Below, piece by piece: positions 19,109 through 27,915 of a stretch of 35,531 bases of DNA. Source of the stretch: Rhodobacteraceae bacterium bin131 (GTDB lineage Bacteria > Pseudomonadota > Alphaproteobacteria > Rhodobacterales > Rhodobacteraceae). The stretch spans positions 1 through 35,531 of the forward strand of contig MPNP01000019.1 of assembly GCA_002239085.1 (NCBI GenBank), given 5' to 3'. The position numbers were made by a program, and so were the translations under genes. The first letter of the stretch is position 1. Every line of letters begins with the position of its first letter. The notes beneath the pieces were generated by a model that saw nothing but the letters and a program-made list of their open reading frames with translations, did no database searches and had not been told where the DNA came from.

Positions 19109-19117
19109 TGCAGTGCA
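19109..19117. promoter_or_regulatory. Candidate operator upstream of ccr (TGCA-N-TGCA)
   Basis: TGCAGTGCA lies 56 bases upstream of the ccr start, inside CTGCAGTGCA. The ecm promoter has CTGCATTGCA at its operator-like palindrome. A shared regulator is an inference; the match is short. Confidence 0.4.
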
Positions 19118-19444
19118 ATAAATGGTGAAAAAAACCTGCAATAAAATACTACACTTCAACTTAATATGCATAATCAATAAAAAAATTTCATTTGAATAAT
19201 GACGATTGCCAAATGGACAGAATTATTTTTTGAAAAAGCAATTGCCAAGCGGGAATGATTGTAATAAGTTTGAAAAGTACATGGAAATATACTCATTCAA
19301 ACTATCCACCTTCCAGCAATAATAAAGAATGGAAGGGTAATTGGAACCAATTACATCTATCCTGATTGAACTGGTTCTGTTTTTAAAATAGTTAAATTGA
19401 ATGAACCTCCCAATAAACTAACCTTTTTGAATTTTTGATACGGT
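19118..19444. other. Divergent control region between ccr and the TPP enzyme
   Basis: No gene. The stretch is AT-rich and holds the inverted repeat described separately at 19337-19354 and a 7-bp stem CCTTCCA (19309-19315)/TGGAAGG (19330-19336). Both the ccr promoter (leftward) and the promoter of the gene at 19445 must be here. Confidence 0.5.
19337..19354. promoter_or_regulatory. Perfect inverted repeat, candidate operator
   Basis: GTAATTGGAACCAATTAC: two 8-bp arms around AA, with no mismatch, 90 bases before the ATG of the thiamine diphosphate enzyme. Such a short-spaced ATTGG/CCAAT palindrome is the kind of site dimeric repressors bind; the half-site recalls the PdhR site (ATTGGT-N3-ACCAAT) but the spacing differs. 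The regulator is not in the window. Confidence 0.5.
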
Positions 19445-21796
19445 ATGGATCTCAAACATTTAAAATTAATTGAGTCACAACTTCTTTGGACCGCATGCTG
19501 GATGATTCATAATGCGAATCATTTGCGACCTAAAGAAGACAATGAAGTCAAAGTGGGAGGGCATCAGGCATCGTCCTCCTCAATTGTTTCAATTATGACA
19601 GCTCTATACTTTCATGCCCTCAAGCCTGAAGATAGAATCGCTGTAAAACCGCATGCTTCACCAGTTTTTCATGCCATTCAATATTTGATGGGCAATCAAA
19701 CCCGCAGCAAACTGGAAAACTTTCGTGCTTTTGGTGGGGCTCAAAGCTATCCCTCTCGAACCAAAGATATCGATGATGTTGATTTCTCTACTGGTTCCGT
19801 AGGGCTGGGTGCCGCAGTTACAATTTTCGCTTCCACGATTCAGGACTATCTCATTGAGCGAAACCTAGGTCTCACGAAACCCGGACGAATGGTTGCCCTT
19901 GTTGGCGATGCCGAACTTGATGAGGGGAATGTATATGAGGCTCTCTTAGAAGGTTGGAAACTGGATGTTCGTAATGTCTGGTGGGTTATTGATTACAATC
20001 GCCAATCATTAGACAGCGTTGTACATGAAGGACTTTGGGAACGAATTGAAGAAATTTTCCGAGCCTTTGGTTGGCAAGTCATTCGCTTAAAGTATGGTCA
20101 TAGTCAGCAACAGGCGTTTAAAGAGCCGGGTGGCGAACATCTCAAAAATTGGATTGATAACTGCCCGAATTCACTTTATTCGGCATTGACTTTTCAGGGT
20201 GGCATGGCGTGGCGCAAACGTCTGATGGATGAAATTGGCGACCAGGGATCGGTATCGGCACTTCTTGAGCGTCGGTCTGATTCTGAGCTTGCTCAATTGA
20301 TGGAAAACCTAGGTGGGCACTGTCTTAAGAGTTTATGCGAAAGTTTTGATAATGTTACCGATGATAATCCGACAGTATTTTTAGCCTATACCATTAAAGG
20401 TTGGGGCACTCCCTTAGCTGGGCATAAAGATAACCATGCCGGGTTGATGACGCAAAAACAAATGGCCGGATTTCAAGTTTCAATGGGGGTTTCAGAAGGT
20501 CATGAATGGCATCGTTTTGCAACTGTATTGACACAGTATCATGAGCAATTGCAAACAGAATTGTCTTCTGTACCCTTCTTTGCCAGAGGGACACGGGTCT
20601 TTAAAGCAAGCTTGGTCAAATCTAGCAAGCCGATTTTTGTAAATGATTCCGATATCTCTACACAAACTGCTTTCGGCAAAATACTGGATTCACTTGCCAA
20701 GGAAAACTCAGCAATTGCTCAAAGAGTTATAACTGCATCACCCGATGTCACGGTTTCAACCAACTTGGGTCCTTGGGTTAATCGCCGTGGTTTATTCGCT
20801 CGAAAAACGGTTGAAGATACTTTTCGTGAAGAGCGTATTCCTAGCTTGCAAAAATGGAAGTATTCACCCCAAGGTCAGCATATAGAGTTGGGGATATCGG
20901 AAATGAACTTAGCTCTCTTTTTAGGTGCAGCAGGTTTATCACATAGTCTTTTTGGGGAAAGATTAATACCTATTGGGACATTGTATGACCCTTTTATAAT
21001 GCGAAACTTAGATGCTCTCAATTACGCATGTTATATGGATGCCAGATTTATTATGGTTGGGACTCCATCGGGCATCACCTTGGCCCCCGAGGGCGGAGCT
21101 CATCAGTCGATTTGCACTCCACTTATTGGTATTAGTCAAGATGGTCTTGCCTCTTTTGAGCCAGCTTTTGCTGATGAACTATCAGTTATTTTGGACTGGT
21201 CATTTGACTATCTTCAACGCGAGGAAAAAGACTCTCAGGCAAAGACACATAACTGGTCAAGGGATGAAGGTGGGGGTTCAGTTTATCTCAGACTATCAAC
21301 GCGTAGTCTTGAACAGCCACGATTAAAACAAAATGATCAATTCTATCAAGGGGTTATCAATGGTGCTTATTGGATGCGAAAACCAGGACCAAATGCGGAG
21401 ATTGTCCTCGCTTATCAAGGTGCAGTTGCCCCCGAGGTCATTGCTGCGGCAGGAAGAATCGGACATCGCATTAGAGATATTGGCGTCCTTGCAGTGACTT
21501 CTTCAGACCGACTGAATGCCGGATGGACTTCGGCGAAGATAGGACGACGAGAAGGGCGTCCTGTCGTGAGCCACATTGAGGAACTTTTAGCGGACATCCC
21601 ATCATACTGTCAATTGATTACTGTTTCGGACGGTCACCCTTTAGCACTTGCATGGCTTGGTTCAGTTCACGGTCATGAAGTGCATCCTTTAGGGGTTGAA
21701 CACTTTGGTCAATCAGGAACGATTAACGCACTGTATCGTCACTTCGGAATTGACACAGATACGATTGTAAGAACGGCAAATCGCGTACATTTATAA
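19445..21796 (+). CDS. Thiamine diphosphate enzyme, AceE/transketolase-like
   Basis: 783 residues in the single-chain layout of homodimeric pyruvate dehydrogenase E1 and transketolase. The N-terminal domain opens with WTACWMIHNANHLR and has VGGHQASSSSIVSIMTALYF. The diphosphate-binding motif starts at G154-D155 (GDAELDEGN) and ends at N185 (VIDYN). The central pyrimidine domain includes HIELGISEMNLALFLGAAGLS, with the glutamate that activates the cofactor, and GTPSGITLAPEGGAHQS. The C-terminal domain ends with GHEVHPLGVEHFGQSGTINALYRHFGID. It is about 100 residues shorter than E. coli AceE, and no lipoyl or E2 gene is nearby. I recall such genes, annotated as transketolase, beside ccr and ecm in alphaproteobacteria; the true 2-oxo substrate is not established. 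ATG start, poor Shine-Dalgarno. Confidence 0.85.
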   Translation: MDLKHLKLIESQLLWTACWMIHNANHLRPKEDNEVKVGGHQASSSSIVSIMTALYFHALKPEDRIAVKPHASPVFHAIQYLMGNQTRSKLENFRAFGGAQSYPSRTKDIDDVDFSTGSVGLGAAVTIFASTIQDYLIERNLGLTKPGRMVALVGDAELDEGNVYEALLEGWKLDVRNVWWVIDYNRQSLDSVVHEGLWERIEEIFRAFGWQVIRLKYGHSQQQAFKEPGGEHLKNWIDNCPNSLYSALTFQGGMAWRKRLMDEIGDQGSVSALLERRSDSELAQLMENLGGHCLKSLCESFDNVTDDNPTVFLAYTIKGWGTPLAGHKDNHAGLMTQKQMAGFQVSMGVSEGHEWHRFATVLTQYHEQLQTELSSVPFFARGTRVFKASLVKSSKPIFVNDSDISTQTAFGKILDSLAKENSAIAQRVITASPDVTVSTNLGPWVNRRGLFARKTVEDTFREERIPSLQKWKYSPQGQHIELGISEMNLALFLGAAGLSHSLFGERLIPIGTLYDPFIMRNLDALNYACYMDARFIMVGTPSGITLAPEGGAHQSICTPLIGISQDGLASFEPAFADELSVILDWSFDYLQREEKDSQAKTHNWSRDEGGGSVYLRLSTRSLEQPRLKQNDQFYQGVINGAYWMRKPGPNAEIVLAYQGAVAPEVIAAAGRIGHRIRDIGVLAVTSSDRLNAGWTSAKIGRREGRPVVSHIEELLADIPSYCQLITVSDGHPLALAWLGSVHGHEVHPLGVEHFGQSGTINALYRHFGIDTDTIVRTANRVHL

Positions 21797-21959
21797 GCCA
21801 TAAATATGTTGAATAATCAGCCCCTGATTGTAGCGGTCAATCCTATAATGATGCAAATGAAGACATGAATTTGTGCAAGTTCTAAGATACTTACTGAGCG
21901 ACTTTTGTAATCTGGGCGATTCCAGGAACCCTAGCGGTTGATAGTACTCGTAGAATTGA

Positions 21960-22772
21960 TTATCCGACAAAAGCCCTTTCAATGACAAATTCTCCCGGCG
22001 AACTATTTGAACCCTCTGCAAAACCTTTCTCAATAAGCATTGCTTTAAGATCCTGCAAAAAACCCATCGAACCACATATCATTACCCGGTCTTCAGCTGG
22101 ATTTAATTTGGGTAATGAGAGATCTTCATCCAGCTTGCCTGAATCAATTAAATGCGTAACTCGACCAGTCCGTTTGAATTCATCCTGTGTAACGGTGGGA
22201 TAATATATCAATTGATTTTGAGCTTCCTCGCTGACCAATGGATCACTCAAAGTTAGCTCAACTAAGTTCTGGCCGTAGGCAAGTTCTGGAACCTTTCGGC
22301 ATGTGTGGGTAAGAATTATTTTTTCAAATTTTTCGTAAGTTTCTGGATCTCTAATAATGGAAGCAAACGGTGCAATGCCTGTTCCCGTAGACAATAAATA
22401 CAATCGCTTGCCATCAAGTAATGCGTCATTTACGAGTGTTCCCGTGGGCTTGGGGCGCATTAGTATTTTATCACCTAGTTTTATATTCTGTAGGTGCTGG
22501 GTTAAAGGTCCATCGGGAACTTTAATTGAATAAAACTCCAACTCATCATCCCAACTTGGACACGCAATTGAATACGCCCTGTATATTGGCTTTGTTAACC
22601 CAGGTAACCCAATCATGACAAATTCGCCCGATCGAAAACGAAATGATTGTGGTCGGGTGATTCGAAACATAAACAAACGATCTGTGAAGTGATTTACTTG
22701 GACGACATCCTCACAAAAAACACCTTTAGGAATCTTTAGATCCTCTCGCGGTTCAGCAACTTCTGTATGCAT
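21960..22772 (-). CDS. fpr: Ferredoxin--NADP(+) reductase
   Basis: 270 residues, cytoplasmic flavoenzyme passing electrons between NADPH and ferredoxin or flavodoxin. The FAD domain has RSGEFVMIGLP and IYRAYSIACPSWDDELEFYSIKVPDGPLTQHL, where RxYSI is the FAD-binding signature. The NADP domain starts at LYLLSTGTGIAPFASIIRDPETYEKFEKIILTHTCR, followed by LAYGQNLV and MICGSMGFLQDLKAML. The C-terminus EFVIERAFVG extends past the usual aromatic end, which marks the bacterial subclass with Rhodobacter capsulatus and Azotobacter Fpr. Divergent from ecm, convergent with the thiamine diphosphate enzyme. ATG start with weak Shine-Dalgarno. Confidence 0.93.
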   Translation of the reverse strand: MHTEVAEPREDLKIPKGVFCEDVVQVNHFTDRLFMFRITRPQSFRFRSGEFVMIGLPGLTKPIYRAYSIACPSWDDELEFYSIKVPDGPLTQHLQNIKLGDKILMRPKPTGTLVNDALLDGKRLYLLSTGTGIAPFASIIRDPETYEKFEKIILTHTCRKVPELAYGQNLVELTLSDPLVSEEAQNQLIYYPTVTQDEFKRTGRVTHLIDSGKLDEDLSLPKLNPAEDRVMICGSMGFLQDLKAMLIEKGFAEGSNSSPGEFVIERAFVG

Positions 22773-23051
22773 AACAATTATCTATTGAACTCAATTAAAA
22801 TTGGAGTGGTTTCAAATTCGATACTCAAGAGATGGTTCGGAAAAGAATCAACTCTTTAAAATATCTAGGATAAAATTCTCCTAAGAACAATGTAGTAAGT
22901 GATTTATAAAATTTTATTCTAAATCATTATTTTTCAGGTATTCATTCACTCTTTGTCTGCTTTCAGTGCACTTTTTCTTTACCTGTAAGCTCTATCCATA
23001 TTGACAATACAATTGTGCATGTAAAAATATTTTGAATTCTTTAGTACACAT
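22773..23051. other. Divergent control region between fpr and ecm
   Basis: AT-rich, no gene. A perfect TTGACA lies at 23001-23006, but the best -10 (TATAAT at 23052) is too far from it to be its partner. The ecm-side elements are listed separately. Confidence 0.5.
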
Positions 23052-23073
23052 TATAATTTCTGCATTGCAGAAA
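23052..23073 (+). promoter_or_regulatory. ecm promoter -10 and operator-like palindrome
   Basis: A perfect TATAAT at 23052-23057 is followed at once by TTTCTGCATTGCAGAAA (23057-23073), an inverted repeat with 8-bp arms and a one-base centre and no mismatch. It would cover the transcription start about 25-40 bases before the ecm ATG, where a bound repressor would block initiation. The -35 box is poor, which leaves room for an activator. It shares CTGCA-N-TGCA with the ccr upstream region. Confidence 0.55.
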
Positions 23074-23097
23074 CCTTAAGATATATTGGGAAATCTC

Positions 23098-25059
23098 ATG
23101 GAAGCAATAGACCGCCCTTGGATAATCCGGACCTACTCGGGTCACTCCTCAGCAAAAGATTCAAACTCACTATACAAAACCAACCTATCTAAAGGTCAAA
23201 CAGGTTTATCAATTGCTTTTGACCTCCCGACTCAAACTGGATATGACAGCGACCATCCACTTGCGAAGGGTGAAGTCGGCAAGGTTGGAGTACCAATTTG
23301 TCACCTCGGAAATATTCGAACCTTATTTGAAGGACTTCCCCTAGACAAAATGAACACCTCAATGACTATCAACGCCACTGCTCCATGGCTATTAGCTCTT
23401 TATGTCGCTCTCGCCGAGGAACAAAATGTGGATCCAAGCAAGCTTCGAGGAACAGTTCAAAACGATTTAATTAAAGAATACCTCAGCCGCGGCACATATA
23501 TATTTCCGCCTGAAGCTTCTTTGCGATTAATGGGCGATGTGGTCACATATTGTGCCGACCATATACCCAAATGGAATCCCATGAATGTGTGCTCATATCA
23601 TCTTCAGGAAGCTGGTGCAACACCTGTTCAAGAACTTTCATTCGCTTTGGCAACCGCCATTGCGATTATTGATGAAATCAAACCCAGAGTTACTAGCAAG
23701 CAGTTTCCAATCATCGTTGGCCGGATTTCATTCTTTTTGAATGCTGGAATTAGATTCATTACCGAGATGTGCAAAATTCGAGCATTTGTCGATTTGTGGG
23801 ATGACATCTTACTTAACCGTTATGGAATCAAAGACGAAAAATACCGTCGCTTCCGCTACGGGGTACAAGTCAACAGTCTTGGATTGACCGAGCAACAACC
23901 AGAAAATAATGTTTACCGTATTCTGATTGAACTTCTGGCTGTAACTATTTCCAAAAGAGCGCGCGCGCGTGCTGTTCAACTTCCAGCTTGGAATGAAGCT
24001 TTGGGGTTGCCCCGTCCTTGGGACCAGCAATGGTCACTCAGGATGCAACAAATCCTCGCCTTTGAAACTGACCTGCTTGAATATGAGGATTTGTTTGATG
24101 GCAGTGCAGTCGTTGATGAAAAGGTCAGGTCAATCAAAGAAGAGGCTATGATTGAGTTAAATCAAATTTTAGCTAATGGTGGGGCGGTCAAGTCGATTGA
24201 GTTCATGAAAACTCGGCTTGTTGAAAGTAACGCTGAACGTGTAAGACAGATAGAATCTGGTGAAATTAAGCGCATAGGTGTGAATTTATACCAAGAGACT
24301 TACCCCTCCCCTTTTGTAAATTCGGAAACCTCTGTATTGACAACCAAGATTAATGAGCATGATCAAATTAAGGATTTATGGCACTGGAGAGAAAACCGCA
24401 ATGAAGATCAAGCTCAAACCGCCTTGGCTAAGTTAGCAAAAACAGCAAAGCTGGGACAAAATATCCTTCCGCCTTCTATTATCGCAGCTAAATCTGGGGT
24501 TACAACAGGCGAGTGGGCCTCTGTTTTAAGGCAAATCCATGGCGAATTTAGAACACCTATTGGTATTTCCACCTCTCCTTCCAATAATGTTCAGGGTCTT
24601 GATGATTTGCGAGCATCGGTTGATGCAATTTCAAGTAAGCTTGGCAGACGATTAAAAATATTGATTGGCAAACCTGGACTTGATGGACACTCAAACGGGG
24701 CCGAACAGATCGCATATCGTGCACGGGATATAGGTATGCAGATTGTATATCATGGTATTCGGTTTACCGTTGATGAGCTTATTGCTAGGGCTGTTGATGA
24801 GGATGTTCATATTATAGGATTATCCATACTTTCAGGCTCACATGTCGAACTCGTCAGTGAATTAATGGCCAAACTACCCGATTATGGTATTGAAAAAACA
24901 CCCATAGTTGTTGGGGGTATTATTCCGGATAGTGATCAAGAAGATCTCTTGGAGTTAGGCGTTTCGGCAGTGTTTACGCCCAAAGATTATCACCTAAATG
25001 AGGTATTTCAGGATATAATCGCGATCGTGGAAGCACAATTATCCAAAGCGAATGCCTAG
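23098..25059 (+). CDS. ecm: Ethylmalonyl-CoA mutase
   Basis: 653 residues from the ATG at 23098. It is an adenosylcobalamin enzyme that converts (2R)-ethylmalonyl-CoA to (2S)-methylsuccinyl-CoA, downstream of Ccr. The TIM-barrel domain starts RPWIIRTYSGHSSAKDSNSLY and has KGQTGLSIAFDLPTQTGYDSD, NTSMTINATAPWLLALYVALAEEQ and GTVQNDLIKEYLSRGTYIFPPE. The C-terminal B12 domain has KILIGKPGLDGHSNGAEQIA, whose D-G-H-S-N-G is the DxHxxG motif with the histidine that ligates cobalt, and GLSILSGSH. It is shorter than methylmalonyl-CoA mutase (about 710 or more), and its N-terminus closely resembles Rhodobacter Ecm (formerly MeaA). A TTG four codons earlier (23086) is in frame but has no support. The gene ends 40 bases from the convergent B12-uptake operon. 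Confidence 0.96.
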   Translation: MEAIDRPWIIRTYSGHSSAKDSNSLYKTNLSKGQTGLSIAFDLPTQTGYDSDHPLAKGEVGKVGVPICHLGNIRTLFEGLPLDKMNTSMTINATAPWLLALYVALAEEQNVDPSKLRGTVQNDLIKEYLSRGTYIFPPEASLRLMGDVVTYCADHIPKWNPMNVCSYHLQEAGATPVQELSFALATAIAIIDEIKPRVTSKQFPIIVGRISFFLNAGIRFITEMCKIRAFVDLWDDILLNRYGIKDEKYRRFRYGVQVNSLGLTEQQPENNVYRILIELLAVTISKRARARAVQLPAWNEALGLPRPWDQQWSLRMQQILAFETDLLEYEDLFDGSAVVDEKVRSIKEEAMIELNQILANGGAVKSIEFMKTRLVESNAERVRQIESGEIKRIGVNLYQETYPSPFVNSETSVLTTKINEHDQIKDLWHWRENRNEDQAQTALAKLAKTAKLGQNILPPSIIAAKSGVTTGEWASVLRQIHGEFRTPIGISTSPSNNVQGLDDLRASVDAISSKLGRRLKILIGKPGLDGHSNGAEQIAYRARDIGMQIVYHGIRFTVDELIARAVDEDVHIIGLSILSGSHVELVSELMAKLPDYGIEKTPIVVGGIIPDSDQEDLLELGVSAVFTPKDYHLNEVFQDIIAIVEAQLSKANA

Positions 25060-25099
25060 AGCTTGGCAATTCTTTCGAGACTCTTGGGATAAAAATTCA

Positions 25100-26125
25100 T
25101 CAGTTTTTCTTGGCAAGGAGCCATAGAAAAAAACTTCCGCCAACCAAACCAGTTATCACACCCACGGGGATAACTTGAGGGGCAAGAAGCGTTCGAGCCA
25201 GTAAATCGCTACCAAGTAAAAACAAAGCTCCTATAGCTAATGAAACTGGCATAAGTAAGGAATTGTTACCCCCTACAAAAAATCTTGCAATATGTGGGAC
25301 CATGAGTCCAACAAAGCCAATAATCCCTGAATAGGAAACTAAAACTCCTGTTAATAAAGCCCCTACTCCAAAAGCAACCAACCTAAAATGAGGGACCACT
25401 ATCCCTAACGTTGATGCAGTTTCATCGCCCAATGAAAGTGCATTAAATTGCGGCCCGTTGATCCAAAAATGGGCAAATGCAACACACAATACCAAAAAAC
25501 AAATTGGCAAAATGCTCCAATTTGCTGTTCCTAATCCACCTAACATCCAATACACCACCAAGTGTGTTGCTTTAGGATTACCAAGAATGATTAAAAAATT
25601 TGTTGCTGCCATAATTACAAAAGAGAATGCCACGCCAGTCAGAACAAGTTTGGAAGAGGAATGCGATTGGGTCAAACTTGAAAAGCCAAGCACAAATCCT
25701 GTGACAATAAGCGAACCCATAAAGGCAAAGATAGGCAAAGTAAACTGCCCAAAAATCATCCCAACATGCATAATTGCCAATACAGCGCCAAAGGCACTGC
25801 CTGAGGAAATCCCCAATAAGTGAGGGTCGGCTAAATGATTGCGCGTGAGAGCTTGAAGCGAAACACCAACAATTGATAGTCCTGCGCCAACCATCATTGC
25901 TAACAAACTTCGTGGTAACCTTATCTCCCATATTATGGCTTGATGCCCGGCCGATATAGTTGAGCTCGTTTCATCAAAAAGAAGCTGGCTCCATACAATT
26001 TGCCACACTTCTTCAAAAGGTATTTTGACTCCACCAAAGGCAAGCGATGCGATAAACGTACACCCCAATAGACCTAATAGAAAGAGGCAGTATAGGAGAG
26101 TGGTGATTTGTATCTTGGTATCCAC
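25100..26125 (-). CDS. btuC: Cobalamin ABC transporter permease (FecCD family)
   Basis: 341 residues, inner-membrane permease of the FecCD/BtuC family, with about ten hydrophobic segments. Family blocks are visible: FGGVKIPFEEVWQIVW in the first periplasmic loop, IIWEIRLPRSLLAMMVGAGLSIVGVSLQALTRNHLADPHLLGISSGSAFGAV, and GLMVPHIARFFVGGNNSLLMPVSLAIGALFLLGSDLLAR at the C-terminal side. The family covers B12, haem and siderophore importers; B12 is inferred from the riboswitch that heads the operon. The start is a GTG with little Shine-Dalgarno. It is the last gene of the operon, 24 bases after btuF. Confidence 0.88.
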   Translation of the reverse strand: MDTKIQITTLLYCLFLLGLLGCTFIASLAFGGVKIPFEEVWQIVWSQLLFDETSSTISAGHQAIIWEIRLPRSLLAMMVGAGLSIVGVSLQALTRNHLADPHLLGISSGSAFGAVLAIMHVGMIFGQFTLPIFAFMGSLIVTGFVLGFSSLTQSHSSSKLVLTGVAFSFVIMAATNFLIILGNPKATHLVVYWMLGGLGTANWSILPICFLVLCVAFAHFWINGPQFNALSLGDETASTLGIVVPHFRLVAFGVGALLTGVLVSYSGIIGFVGLMVPHIARFFVGGNNSLLMPVSLAIGALFLLGSDLLARTLLAPQVIPVGVITGLVGGSFFLWLLAKKN

Positions 26126-26149
26126 TAGAACAAATGCCTATTGAAACTC

Positions 26150-27097
26150 TTAATTGTTCCAAAGAGCTTGACCAATCTTCTTAATGGCTTCTATGTTCCT
26201 AGGTCCTGGAGTCACTTCAGAGTAGTCAAGAATAAGAAAATTTTCATCTTTAATCGCTTGGATATTTTGAAAAGCCGGATGGTTGATTAAGAAATTGCGT
26301 TTTTGTACCGCTGTTACTTCTCCATAATCAACAATAATTATTAATTCGGGATTACCCGAGATGATTTCCTCAATGCTCACAGTCGTCCAGCTGCGATTAA
26401 CTTTGTTCATAATATTGCGTCCTCCTGCAGCATTGACCAAAGCATTGGGCATCGCATAACGCCCAGCCGTAAATGGGTCACTTTCGCCGCTATCATATAC
26501 AAAGACCCTTGGGGGGATTTCACCGATATTTAACTCGGCTTGAAATGACTGTAATTCTTCTTCGTATTGAGCAATTAATGCTTTGGCCTTCTCTTCAACG
26601 CCAAATATAACTCCCAAGTTGATTAAGTCGTTATATAAGGATTGAAGTGTAATTTCAGGCTGATTAATAATATGAATGCATGATTCCGTTAATTCGTACA
26701 CCTGAATCCCAAACTGTTTCAGGCTGTCTGGTGTGACTTCTCCATTGATCTTGAGGCCATAATTCCAACCAGCAAAATAAAAATCTGCTTCCGCACCAAG
26801 TAGATCCTCTTTTGTGGAATAGTCGGGAGAAATTTCTTCAAGGTCAGCGAGTTTGTCTCTGAATTCAGGGGAGATTTTGTTCTTATTTCTGATGCCACTG
26901 TACCCAACCATATTATCTTCTAGCTCTAGAACCAGCATTATCTCGGTCAAATTAATATCATTAGACACAACTCGTTGAGGTGGGGATTCAAAAGTGACAT
27001 TCCGATTACAGCTTGGAACAGATACTGGATAAGCTTGGGCTTGAATTGCCATGACAATAAGCATTAACAAGTAAAAATTTGATTTGATTAATTGCAT
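26150..27097 (-). CDS. btuF: Cobalamin ABC transporter binding protein
   Basis: 315 residues with a Sec signal peptide at residues 1-22 (ending AIQAQA, cleavage before YPVSV). The mature part is a class III (FecB/BtuF-type) periplasmic binding domain. PPQRVVSNDINLTEIMLVLELEDNMVGYSG is the first lobe, a long backbone helix lies around residues 150-185, and the second lobe has RVFVYDSGESDPFTAGRYAMPNALVNAAGGRNIM, WTTVSIEEIISGNPELIIIVDYGE and HPAFQNIQAIKDENFLIL. There is no lipobox, so it should be soluble in the periplasm. No outer-membrane BtuB receptor is in the window. It starts two bases after the btuD stop. Confidence 0.85.
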   Translation of the reverse strand: MQLIKSNFYLLMLIVMAIQAQAYPVSVPSCNRNVTFESPPQRVVSNDINLTEIMLVLELEDNMVGYSGIRNKNKISPEFRDKLADLEEISPDYSTKEDLLGAEADFYFAGWNYGLKINGEVTPDSLKQFGIQVYELTESCIHIINQPEITLQSLYNDLINLGVIFGVEEKAKALIAQYEEELQSFQAELNIGEIPPRVFVYDSGESDPFTAGRYAMPNALVNAAGGRNIMNKVNRSWTTVSIEEIISGNPELIIIVDYGEVTAVQKRNFLINHPAFQNIQAIKDENFLILDYSEVTPGPRNIEAIKKIGQALWNN

Positions 27098-27099
27098 AA

Positions 27100-27870
27100 T
27101 TAAAGTCGAAATGAGTAATGAAGTGACCGGTCTGGGTCAAGAAAATTTTTATAGGATTTCACCGCGTAAGTATTGTTAAACACTGTGGGAGTCAGAGTTT
27201 CCTCATAGCTTCCGAATCCGATTTTTTTGCCTTGGTCAAGAATGAGAATCTTATCAACAAGGTTGGCCGCTGAATTCAGGTCATGTAACGTGCATATTGT
27301 TGTAATACCCAAACCCTGAATTAAAGAAAGGATTTCCAGCTTATGGCGGATATCAAGGTGATTCGTGGGTTCATCAAGGATTAATATAGTGGGTTCTTGA
27401 ACTAATGCTCTTGCGACCATGACCATTTGCCTTTCACCCCCTGAAAGCAAGTTTATTTTACGTGACGCAAGGTGCTTTAGCTTGAGGCGTTCTAGGATAA
27501 CGTCAATGCGCGAAGAATCAGCTCCATTCAATGCTGATTGACGCTGAAATGGAAGACGCCCTAGACTGATAATTTCACGAACAGTCAAAGGAAAATCAGT
27601 AAAACTTTCCTGAAGTACAACAGCAATTTCACGAGCAACAGATTTGGCATCAATACTCCAAATGTCCTTATCATCAACTAATATAATGCCCTCTTTTGGC
27701 TTAAGGTAGCGGTAGATCAATCTCAACAAAGTTGATTTACCCGAACCGTTAGGGCCTACAATTCCTAAAATCTCTCCAAGATGAACTTTGAAGCTTATAT
27801 TGGTTAATATCGATGGATTATCCGGCACTCCCCAAGAGACATTTCGTACTTCAAGCTTAACATTGGTCAT
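27100..27870 (-). CDS. btuD: Cobalamin ABC transporter ATPase
   Basis: 256 residues, cytoplasmic nucleotide-binding subunit. Walker A is GPNGSGKSTLL (near residue 40), the Q-loop is VVLQESFTDFPLTVREIISLGRLPF, the signature is LLSGGERQMVMVARAL, Walker B is ILILDEPTNHLD, and the switch histidine is in TICTLHDLN. The Q-loop neighbourhood is typical of the FecE/BtuD/HmuV group. It is the first gene behind the cobalamin riboswitch, with AGGGTGAAGTC just before its ATG. Confidence 0.9.
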   Translation of the reverse strand: MTNVKLEVRNVSWGVPDNPSILTNISFKVHLGEILGIVGPNGSGKSTLLRLIYRYLKPKEGIILVDDKDIWSIDAKSVAREIAVVLQESFTDFPLTVREIISLGRLPFQRQSALNGADSSRIDVILERLKLKHLASRKINLLSGGERQMVMVARALVQEPTILILDEPTNHLDIRHKLEILSLIQGLGITTICTLHDLNSAANLVDKILILDQGKKIGFGSYEETLTPTVFNNTYAVKSYKNFLDPDRSLHYSFRL

Positions 27871-27915
27871 GACTTCACCCTACCCAAACAAGGGGTTTCG
27901 TTTCAAAACTTATCT

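Noticed and set aside
23001..23057. TTGACA (23001) with TATAAT (23052) as one sigma-70 promoter
   Set aside because: The gap of 45 bases is far too long; the two hexamers cannot be partners.
23959..23971. Short GC dinucleotide run (gcgcgcgcgc)
   Set aside because: It simply codes alternating Arg and Ala in Ecm, within a conserved helix.
25458..25931. Open frames of 117-121 residues over the permease gene
   Set aside because: Shadow frames of btuC, which has intact FecCD family blocks.
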